DNA of 5,280 nucleotides, taken from contig RFSU01000162.1 of NCBI GenBank assembly GCA_009923795.1, forward strand, positions 1 through 5,280. Reading direction: 5' to 3'. This document shows positions 1 through 5,280 of this stretch, in pieces; position 1 is the stretch's first letter, and every line of letters starts with the position of its first letter. The notes beneath the pieces were generated by a model. The model was not told the DNA's origin. It saw only the letters and a list, made by a program, of their open reading frames with translations, and made no database searches. The DNA comes from Sphingomonadaceae bacterium (GTDB lineage: Bacteria > Pseudomonadota > Alphaproteobacteria > Sphingomonadales > Sphingomonadaceae). Position numbers and translations under genes: made by a program.

Positions 1-631
1 CGTCCGGATGGCTGCCGATGCCCCCCAATATGCCAAAGCAGGTCTGAATGAACAGGGGCCCCTTTACGAGCCCGCGATCCCGGAAATGCGCAAGATTATA
101 GAGGTGACTGGTGTCATAGCACTCAAATTCAAACCGGGTGCCGAGCGGCGTCAGCAAGGAGAGCAGGTCTTCAATGTCTTTGAACGTGTTCTTGAATACG
201 AGATCGCGCGAGCCGGCGAGTGTGGCGGGTTCCCATTCATGCTTCCAGTCGGAATAACGGTCCAGCATCGGAAAGAGGCCAAAACCCATCGTCCCCATGT
301 TGAGTGAGGCGACTTCAGGCTGAAACGTTGTGGCGGGGCGAAGCCGCTCCTGAAGGGGCATGGATGGATGCCCGCCCGTCGTCAAGTTTATCACAGCGTC
401 ACACCGCTGCTTGATGACTTTCAGAAAGGGTTCGAAAAGGTCGGGGTTCTGGTCAGGCCTTCCATCCACGGGGTTGCGTGCGTGGAGGTGGATGATCGCC
501 GCCCCAGCCTCCGCCGCGCCGACCGACGCTTCAGCAATTTCTTCTGCCGTGATGGGCAGGTGCGGCGACATGGATGGCGTGTGAATCGCCCCGGTCACTG
601 CGCAACTGATGATTACCTTGCCTTTTGCCAC
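1..631 (-). CDS. Beta-keto acid cleavage enzyme (BKACE, DUF849 family), 3' end beyond the window
   Basis: Family members are Zn-dependent enzymes that react a beta-keto acid with acetyl-CoA to give acetoacetate and a new acyl-CoA; the prototype Kce acts on 3-keto-5-aminohexanoate in lysine fermentation. The 210 visible residues show the family pattern in order: the N-terminal strand ending in VTGAIHTPSMSPHLPIT (12-28), the metal-binding HLHAR (His48 and His50), NLTTGG (82-87), LNMGTMGFG (110-118), FKNTF (146-150), FEFECYDTSHL (167-177) and FGILGGIG (199-206). The metal-binding Glu expected near residue 230 lies outside the window; full members are about 270-310 residues. GTG is chosen as the start because the family's usual N-terminus begins there and AGGAG sits 6 nt upstream. 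The gene lies 92 bp downstream of the LuxR regulator on the same strand, so it may be co-transcribed with it or have its own promoter. Family assignment is strong; the substrate is unknown, and the Ser in YDTSHL, where I expect Gly, could matter for it. Confidence 0.93.
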   Translation of the reverse strand, partial: MAKGKVIISCAVTGAIHTPSMSPHLPITAEEIAEASVGAAEAGAAIIHLHARNPVDGRPDQNPDLFEPFLKVIKQRCDAVINLTTGGHPSMPLQERLRPATTFQPEVASLNMGTMGFGLFPMLDRYSDWKHEWEPATLAGSRDLVFKNTFKDIEDLLSLLTPLGTRFEFECYDTSHLYNLAHFRDRGLVKGPLFIQTCFGILGGIGSHPD

Positions 632-723
632 GCGCTGCTCCTGCGAATATTCGGGTATCAGTCGTTGCTAGAAACAGCAGTCCGCTTCTCAATCTTTCCT
701 TCGATAGGTTGAAAGGTGCGTCT
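632..723 (-). promoter_or_regulatory. Spacer between regulator and BKACE gene, possible regulatory site
   Basis: This 92-bp gap is long enough to carry a promoter. I see no strong stem-loop plus T-run terminator after the regulator's stop. The octamer CGATAGGT at 702-709 (ACCTATCG on the coding strand, about 70-78 bp before the BKACE start) exactly matches the right half of the palindrome in the divergent promoter region at 3516-3523. It sits inside a loose inverted repeat, CTTTC (694-698) and GAAAG (711-715). A TTGAGA on the minus strand (692-687) resembles a -35 box, but no good -10 follows at the right distance. The regulatory role is inferred. Confidence 0.3.
638..642 (-). promoter_or_regulatory. 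Ribosome binding site of the BKACE gene
   Basis: On the minus strand the sequence reads GCAGGAG, then CAGCGC, then GTG. The AGGAG core is 6 nt from the GTG at 631-629. It fixes a non-ATG start that agrees with the family's N-terminal sequence. Confidence 0.75.
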
Positions 724-3414
724 TCACGACAGAATTCCGAGTTGCCGCGCACGAATGACGGCTTGAGGGCGTCGCCTGACGCCGAGTTTGTCGTAGATTT
801 GCTGCATGTACCATTTGACCGTCCCTTCGGTCAGGCCCAGCCGGTCGCCGATTTCCCGGTTTCGCAGACCGCCACTCACCATCGTTAGAATTTCGACTTC
901 GCGCAGAGACAGGCCGCTCCCGAGACCAAAATCGTCATCATCGTCGGTCGAGATATGGGGCGTCCCGCGCAACACCGAGACAAGTTTGGCGGCGAACCGG
1001 TCAACAGGAGAATCGAGCACCGGTCCATTGGCATAGGATTCGATAAGAAGCGACGAAACCGCATCCCCTTCGTCAACGAAGGGCCGCACCCAGCCGCCAG
1101 GCTCTGCCAGTTCAACCGCTGCCCGCACCGATCTGCGTGCTTCGGACCGGTTGCCTGCAAGCACTGCAATTTCGGCAAGCAGGAGTTCAAACGTCACAGC
1201 AGACCGGATCGCCCCGCGTTTGCGGACAAATTCGAGCCAGCGCTTGGCAATTTTGCGCGATCGTACCAGACGAAAACGATGCATTTCCAAACGTAGCCAC
1301 GCAATCGCGAGCCATTCGTTGAGACGCGTGGGGTTGAGGGTCGGCACCGGCTCGCTTTCAAAGCTTAGATCGCTCGAATGGAAAAGCTGTTCGGCCTGTT
1401 CCAATTGTCCGGCCTTCACCAGCATCCGTACCTGTTCCGACAGTACTAGCGCCCGGAGCCGATCAAGCCCGCATTCGATGGCAACCAACTGCGCTTCCTC
1501 AAGGCCGGAGAGCGCACTGGCCATGTCACCCTCTGCCGCTGCCAGACGCGCGCGCACCAGAAATCCTGAAGCAAGTTGATCAACAAAACCCCATTGACGG
1601 ATCGACGGCAAATAGCCCTCAACCAATCGCGCAGCGTCATCCAGTTCTCCGCATTCGTAATGCAGTTCCGCCAAGGGAAGAGCGGGAAGAGCGGCAAGGC
1701 CTGAAATCTGCCCTTCCATATCAATGGCAAGACCGTGGGCTTCCGTCAGTAACTGACGGGCCAACTGGGTCTTGCCCTGCGCCACCAAAGTTGGGGCGAC
1801 CGAGGATTTGAGGGCGATGGAGGCAAAGTCTGAGCCCGGCCTTCCCAGAGCCTTGCGCAGCTCCGCCTCCAGACGCAACATGTCGTGGAAATGATAGAGT
1901 TCGCGCCGGGCGGACAGCAATTGCGCCAACAGGGTGCAACTCAGATAAGGATGATCGTCTCCAAGGTCATCCAGCAGCAATTCCGACTCCCGCTCGACAA
2001 AGGGCATGTTGTCGCGGGCCGCCGCAAGCATGATTTGCCGGTGTCGCACGCGCATCTGGATCTGGGCGCTCTGGTATTCGTCAATCTCACCGCATTCCAA
2101 GGCCTCAGCAATTGCCAGCTGGGCCCCCTCAATCATCCGCTCGGACGACTTAAACGCCAGTCGTCGGCTGCGCCGCCAAGACATGGCAAGCAGCACCGAC
2201 GGGCAGTTTTGCAGAAGTTCCCAAGGCAAGTCGCTGGCAAGCTCATCAACTCGATAGAGCAAGCCGCCATAAATCATCGGCTCGGCAAACTGCTCAAGCT
2301 GATCCGCCAGAAACTCTTTGTCCCCGCTTTGCACGGCATGATCGAGCGCCTGCTGGAACTCGCCTATCGACCCAAAGAAACGGCTTGCCCGACAATGCAG
2401 CCGGCTTGCCCGTTCGGGCGCGCGCATCGCCAGGCGACCAAGCACCGTTTCTCTGAATAAGCTGTAATAGCGGTAACGGCTCAGCTCGCGGTCAATTTCG
2501 GCCAAAAACAGTCCGCGTTCAAAGACGTCCTCCAAGATCACCCTTGCGTCTTCCGTATCGACAACCGCGGCACAAGCTGAAGGCGTCAACTCTTCTAGGA
2601 TCGATGTATCAACGAGGAAGTCGCGGATGTTCTGAGGCAGACCAGCAAGCACCTCTTCATGGAAATAGCTCGCAAATTCATTGCGCAGACCTGTGGTGCC
2701 GCCGCATGGAGGGTAACCTTCATCATGATCGCGCTGCCACGCGCCGACCGCCAGTACAAGCCCGGCGGCCCAGCCCTGCGTATCGACAATCATCCGCTGT
2801 AGTTCGTTCGCGGGGATGGCATTGCTGCTCTCTTGCTGTATCAGCAGCGAGGCCTCTTCATTGTCGAAAATGAGATGCCGGACGCGCACCTCGGTAAGAT
2901 GACCCAACGACCGCATGCGGGCAAGGTTGATCCCGCTTTCTCCTCGTGAAGCGATGACGGTAGTTAGTGAATCACGAGCGCTGGCAATCAACTGGTCGAT
3001 GAATTCCCGGATTTCCGCAGACAGAAGCTGCACATCATCGATAAACAAGATGGGGCGAGGTCCGCTGCCTTGCGACAAACTGGCGAGCCAGCCACGCTGG
3101 CCAATAATCTCACGCGTCCCATCAGGATTCAGGCCTGCCGCCACGCTTGCGGCCCCCAGTGCATCAAGAAATGTCTGAAGCGAATCGATCCCCGCGCGCG
3201 CCGCAATCCACAGCACAGGCCTGCCTTGCGCGCCCAACATGTCCGCCCAGCACAACATGGCGGTGGTTTTGCCGAAGCCAGCAGGGCTGCTGACCGTCAC
3301 GACCCGCGCCATACCGACCGCTTTCGCAAGCTGTTCAATGCTTTCCCGGCGAACATATTTGTGAGCAGCACGTGGCGGCTTGATGGTGGTTGTAACCACA
3401 CCCATCGCAAACAT
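724..3414 (-). CDS. LAL/MalT-type LuxR family transcriptional regulator with N-terminal ATPase domain
   Basis: This is a large signal-responsive transcription factor of the STAND ATPase class, related to MalT; such proteins bind ATP and an inducer, oligomerise and activate promoters. The 896 residues are usual for the family. In order: an N-terminal linker, Walker A SPAGFGKTT (43-51), the PVLWIAA strand (66-72), Walker B ILFIDD (122-127), the ASR sensor-like motif (155-157), GWAAGL (214-219), YYSLFRETVLGRL (316-328), a long helical TPR-like middle region (about 340-780, with repeats such as GEFQQALDHA, GELDDAARLV and GQLEQAEQLF), EPGGWVRPFVDEG (771-783), and a C-terminal LuxR helix-turn-helix (835-896) with recognition helix region TEGTVKWYMQQIYDKLGV. 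Five Asp residues (824-828) precede the DNA-binding domain. The start is uncertain: the ATG at 3414 has AGAGG directly against it, whereas the ATG at 3405 (893 residues) has the same AGAGG 9 nt away and may be the true start. It is divergent from the acyl-CoA dehydrogenase and probably controls the flanking genes. The inducer is unknown. Confidence 0.95.
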   Translation of the reverse strand: MFAMGVVTTTIKPPRAAHKYVRRESIEQLAKAVGMARVVTVSSPAGFGKTTAMLCWADMLGAQGRPVLWIAARAGIDSLQTFLDALGAASVAAGLNPDGTREIIGQRGWLASLSQGSGPRPILFIDDVQLLSAEIREFIDQLIASARDSLTTVIASRGESGINLARMRSLGHLTEVRVRHLIFDNEEASLLIQQESSNAIPANELQRMIVDTQGWAAGLVLAVGAWQRDHDEGYPPCGGTTGLRNEFASYFHEEVLAGLPQNIRDFLVDTSILEELTPSACAAVVDTEDARVILEDVFERGLFLAEIDRELSRYRYYSLFRETVLGRLAMRAPERASRLHCRASRFFGSIGEFQQALDHAVQSGDKEFLADQLEQFAEPMIYGGLLYRVDELASDLPWELLQNCPSVLLAMSWRRSRRLAFKSSERMIEGAQLAIAEALECGEIDEYQSAQIQMRVRHRQIMLAAARDNMPFVERESELLLDDLGDDHPYLSCTLLAQLLSARRELYHFHDMLRLEAELRKALGRPGSDFASIALKSSVAPTLVAQGKTQLARQLLTEAHGLAIDMEGQISGLAALPALPLAELHYECGELDDAARLVEGYLPSIRQWGFVDQLASGFLVRARLAAAEGDMASALSGLEEAQLVAIECGLDRLRALVLSEQVRMLVKAGQLEQAEQLFHSSDLSFESEPVPTLNPTRLNEWLAIAWLRLEMHRFRLVRSRKIAKRWLEFVRKRGAIRSAVTFELLLAEIAVLAGNRSEARRSVRAAVELAEPGGWVRPFVDEGDAVSSLLIESYANGPVLDSPVDRFAAKLVSVLRGTPHISTDDDDDFGLGSGLSLREVEILTMVSGGLRNREIGDRLGLTEGTVKWYMQQIYDKLGVRRRPQAVIRARQLGILS

Positions 3415-3468
3415 CCTCTTTCCATCGGGACAAGGCGATGTTGGCCGCTCTTTTGCCCAGTTACAGTC

Positions 3469-3497
3469 CTTATCAGTCAGGAAAATTCTGAGCGCAA
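3469..3497 (-). promoter_or_regulatory. Weak candidate promoter for the LuxR regulator
   Basis: On the minus strand TTGCGC (3497-3492) and GATAAG (3474-3469) are separated by 17 bp. They match the sigma-70 consensus at 3 of 6 and 4 of 6 positions. If real, transcription would begin near 3462, and the centre of the palindrome at 3507-3522 would lie about 52 bp upstream of it, a common place for an activator site. The match is weak and could be chance. Confidence 0.22.
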
Positions 3498-3506
3498 GCC
3501 TAAAAT

Positions 3507-3522
3507 CCTATCCGCCGATAGG
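3507..3522. repeat. 16-bp palindrome, candidate operator
   Basis: The arms CCTATC (3507-3512) and GATAGG (3517-3522) are perfect inverted repeats around the 4-bp centre CGCC. The site lies between the divergent genes, about 92 bp before the regulator's first ATG and 81 bp before the dehydrogenase start. Its right half plus one flanking base on each side (CGATAGGT) recurs at 702-709 ahead of the BKACE gene. It may be the binding site of the neighbouring LuxR regulator or of another dimeric factor. The arms are too short, and followed by no T-run, to suggest a terminator. Confidence 0.4.
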
Positions 3523-3603
3523 TGGTCATAACATGACTTTTGACAATGGTCTGGTGGCAACCACACCCGACCGTAGCGCCGAAACGAGCGAGCAAACCTG
3601 AAT

Positions 3604-4767
3604 ATGGATTTCGAACTTCCGGAAGAGCACCGCGCATTTCGCGACATGGTCCGTCGCTGGGTCGACACGGAATGTCCGAAGGACTGGGCCCGAAAGCTGG
3701 AAGCCGACGAGCAAAATTATCCCTATGCGCTTTGGGACAAATTCACAGATGCAGGCTTCCACGGCGTCGGCGTTTCGGAAGACTTCGGGGGCCAAGGCGG
3801 CGACGTGCTGATGCAAATGCTACTCGCCCGCGAACTGGCCCGCTCCCTCGGCGGCCTCGCTTGGATCTGGGGGATCACGTCGTTTGCAGGATCAAAGTCG
3901 ATCGGGCTGTACGGAACGCCCGAGCAAAAGGCGAAGTATCTGCCAGAGATTGCTGCAGGCCGCTTGAAGGCGGCTATTTCTTTCACAGAACCAGGCGGCG
4001 GGACCGATCTGCTCGGCAGCCTCTATACAACAGCTGAAAAAGTAGATGGCGGCTGGGTGCTGAACGGCGAAAAGATATGGAGCTCTTCGGCGCACGTCGC
4101 AGATTATCTGCTATGCATCGCACGCACCGACAAGAACGTCGAAAAAAAACATCAGGGGCTGACGCTGTTCTGGGTGTCCGCAAAATCGGCAGGGGTGAAG
4201 ATCACGCCACTCGCCAAGCTGGGCATGCGCTCCATGGGCAGTTGCACGGTCGTCTATGACAATGTGTTCGTGGCCGACGAAAACGTTCTCGCAGAGCCTC
4301 ATCGCGCTTGGCACACGTTGCTGCCGACGCTCAACAATGAACGCATCATGGTCGGCGCCTTCTGTCTGGGCGTCATCGACGGCGTGCTGGAGGATGCTCT
4401 GGCCTATGTCATGCAGCGCAAAGCATTTGGCAAGTATATCGGCCAGTTCCAGATCTTGCAGCACTACATCGCCGATATTGCGACAATGCAGCAGACGACC
4501 GAACTTCTGCTTCACTACTGCGCGGACGCGCAGGCACGTGGCGAGAATGTCGGCAACCAAGCCAACATGCTGAAGCTCTTCGCCTCTGAAAACGCCAACA
4601 AGGCAGCGGACATGGGCATCCAGATCCTGGGTGGCATGGGATATTCAGCGGAAACTGACATGCAGCGTTATTGGCGCGACAGCCGCCTTTGGCGGATCGG
4701 CCCTGTCACCAACGAAATGGTCAGAAACGGCATCGCCGAAACACTCGGCCTTCCCCGTTCGTTCTGA
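3604..4767 (+). CDS. Acyl-CoA dehydrogenase family flavoprotein
   Basis: This is a probable FAD enzyme that oxidises an acyl-CoA at the alpha-beta bond and passes electrons to electron-transfer flavoprotein. The 387 residues are a usual length. Visible features are the N-terminal helical domain opening with DFELPEEHRAFRDMVRRW (2-19), EDFGGQGG (59-66), the FAD/substrate motif FTEPGGGTD (127-135), GEKIWSSSA (155-163), KLGMRSMGS (205-213), RKAFGK (272-277) with the FAD-contacting Arg, QFQ (281-283), and QILGGMGYS (340-348). The canonical C-terminal catalytic Glu (the YEGT motif of medium-chain enzymes) is absent: the segment reads LWRIGPVTNEMVR (362-374). Glu246 in LNNERI aligns with the base of isovaleryl-CoA dehydrogenase. 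The ATG at 3604 fits the family N-terminus, although the Shine-Dalgarno is poor (GAGCGAG 11 nt upstream). It is followed 20 bp later by an MDR gene, probably in one operon. The substrate is unknown. Confidence 0.93.
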   Translation: MDFELPEEHRAFRDMVRRWVDTECPKDWARKLEADEQNYPYALWDKFTDAGFHGVGVSEDFGGQGGDVLMQMLLARELARSLGGLAWIWGITSFAGSKSIGLYGTPEQKAKYLPEIAAGRLKAAISFTEPGGGTDLLGSLYTTAEKVDGGWVLNGEKIWSSSAHVADYLLCIARTDKNVEKKHQGLTLFWVSAKSAGVKITPLAKLGMRSMGSCTVVYDNVFVADENVLAEPHRAWHTLLPTLNNERIMVGAFCLGVIDGVLEDALAYVMQRKAFGKYIGQFQILQHYIADIATMQQTTELLLHYCADAQARGENVGNQANMLKLFASENANKAADMGIQILGGMGYSAETDMQRYWRDSRLWRIGPVTNEMVRNGIAETLGLPRSF

Positions 4768-4787
4768 CGAAAACGAAAGAGAGAGAC

Positions 4788-5280
4788 ATGAAAGCCCTTT
4801 TGCAGGAAACCACCGAAGGTCCAGAAGCCGTCTGCGTGGCCGATGTTGATACTCCCACACCCAAGGCCGGTGAAGTGCGCGTTGCCATCAAGGCCGCGTC
4901 CATCAACCACCGCGAAATGTGGATTGCGCGCGGTCTTTATCCCGGCATGAACCTGCCCACGACCATGGGCTGCGATGGCGCCGGCGTGGTAGATATGATC
5001 GGTGACGACGTTTCGGGCGTGACCGTCGGCGATGAAGTCGTCATCTATCCCGGGCTGGACTGGGGCGGCAACCGCCATGCACCCATGCCGGAATTTGGCT
5101 TGCTCGGCATGCCCCACGCAGGAACGATTGCCGAGTATATCTGCGTGCCTGCTGAAAACCTTGCCCCCAAGCCTAATTTCATGAGTTGGGAAGAAGCCGC
5201 CGCGACCGTACTCACGGGGCTAACGGCTTGGCGCGCATTGATGTTCAAAGGCCAGTTGCAGGCCAGCGATACGCTATTAA
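4788..5280 (+). CDS. Medium-chain dehydrogenase/reductase, zinc-free quinone oxidoreductase type, 3' end beyond the window
   Basis: This is a probable NAD(P)H-dependent oxidoreductase of the MDR superfamily, of which the first 164 residues are visible (full members are about 320-350). The N-terminal GroES-like domain shows AGEVRVAIKAASINHREMW (27-45), GCDGAGVV (61-68), GVTVGDEVV (77-85) and AGTIAEYICVP (111-121); AAATVLTGLTAWRAL (137-151) opens the nucleotide-binding half, whose GxGxxG motif would follow the right edge. The catalytic-zinc ligands of alcohol dehydrogenases are missing (NHRE in place of a Cys-containing motif, GCD in place of GHE), and there is no four-Cys structural zinc lobe. 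It is therefore more likely an enone, quinone or enoyl-CoA reductase than a zinc alcohol dehydrogenase. The ATG at 4788 follows a purine-rich AAGAGAGAGAC and lies 20 bp after the acyl-CoA dehydrogenase stop, implying co-transcription. The substrate and cofactor cannot be decided from this half. Confidence 0.88.
   Translation, partial: MKALLQETTEGPEAVCVADVDTPTPKAGEVRVAIKAASINHREMWIARGLYPGMNLPTTMGCDGAGVVDMIGDDVSGVTVGDEVVIYPGLDWGGNRHAPMPEFGLLGMPHAGTIAEYICVPAENLAPKPNFMSWEEAAATVLTGLTAWRALMFKGQLQASDTLL

Larger units (their letters stand above)
3415..3603. promoter_or_regulatory. Divergent promoter region between regulator and acyl-CoA dehydrogenase
   Basis: This 189-bp gap separates two genes transcribed away from each other, so it should hold promoters for both. 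It contains a 16-bp palindrome (3507-3522), an AT-rich hexamer TAAAAT (3501-3506) that resembles a -10 box but has no clear partner, and a small inverted repeat TCAG/CTGA (3477-3480 and 3488-3491). A TTGACA at 3540-3545 matches a -35 box, but the sequence 15-18 bp downstream is C-rich and unlike a -10. The promoter for the rightward genes therefore cannot be placed with confidence and may depend on an activator. Confidence 0.6.

Noticed and set aside
8..307. Plus-strand open frame of 99 codons at the left edge
   Set aside because: It is antisense to the BKACE gene, whose translation matches its family throughout.
694..715. CTTTC/GAAAG inverted repeat after the regulator as a transcription terminator
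   Set aside because: The stem is only 5 bp with a 12-nt loop and no T-run follows on the minus strand, so it would not make a stable terminator.
1885..2460. Long open frame of 191 codons on the plus strand opposite the LuxR regulator
   Set aside because: It is wholly antisense to a well-supported gene. Its translation is low-complexity, rich in Gln, Arg and His, with no recognisable domain, as expected from the complement of a GC-rich gene.
3070..3531. Plus-strand open frame of 153 codons crossing the regulator's 5' end and most of the promoter region
   Set aside because: It overlaps the Walker A region of the regulator in antisense, has no family resemblance, and would cover the divergent promoter region.
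3540..3545. TTGACA as the -35 box for the acyl-CoA dehydrogenase
   Set aside because: At 15-18 bp spacing the downstream sequence is C-rich (around ACACCC) with no resemblance to a -10 box.
4142..4149. Run of eight A in the acyl-CoA dehydrogenase, a possible slippage site
   Set aside because: It encodes Glu-Lys-Lys in a surface-like segment, the frame continues correctly on both sides, and no useful product would come from a shift.
4668..5117. Minus-strand open frame of 149 codons spanning the junction of the dehydrogenase and MDR genes
   Set aside because: It is antisense to two genes with clear family motifs and shows no motif of its own.

Overview
The window looks like part of a catabolic gene cluster from a Gram-negative bacterium. 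The moderately GC-rich sequence, the codon choice and the gene repertoire (a large ATP-binding LuxR regulator beside acyl-CoA genes) fit a proteobacterium, perhaps an alphaproteobacterium of the sphingomonad type. This taxonomic guess rests on general resemblance only. No RNA genes, mobile elements, CRISPR arrays or integration sites were seen.

Layout: two gene pairs diverge from a 189-bp intergenic region (3415-3603). Leftward are a MalT/LAL-type LuxR transcriptional regulator (724-3414, minus strand) and, 92 bp beyond its stop, a beta-keto acid cleavage enzyme (BKACE, DUF849). The BKACE gene begins with GTG at 631 and runs off the left edge after 210 codons. Rightward are an acyl-CoA dehydrogenase (3604-4767) and, 20 bp after it, a zinc-free medium-chain dehydrogenase/reductase of the quinone-oxidoreductase type (from 4788), which runs off the right edge after 164 codons. 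Coding density is high, and no gap exceeds 300 bp.

How the genes may work together (inference): a BKACE condenses a beta-keto acid with acetyl-CoA and releases acetoacetate and a new acyl-CoA. The acyl-CoA dehydrogenase could oxidise that acyl-CoA or a relative, and the MDR protein could reduce or oxidise an enone, enoyl or alcohol intermediate. The LAL regulator in the middle would sense a metabolite and control both arms. The substrate cannot be read from the sequence.

The points most worth checking are: the acyl-CoA dehydrogenase lacks the usual C-terminal catalytic Glu and carries a Glu at the isovaleryl-CoA dehydrogenase position instead; a 16-bp palindrome lies in the divergent promoter region and one of its halves recurs as an exact octamer upstream of the BKACE gene; and the regulator-BKACE-dehydrogenase combination has no obvious named pathway.
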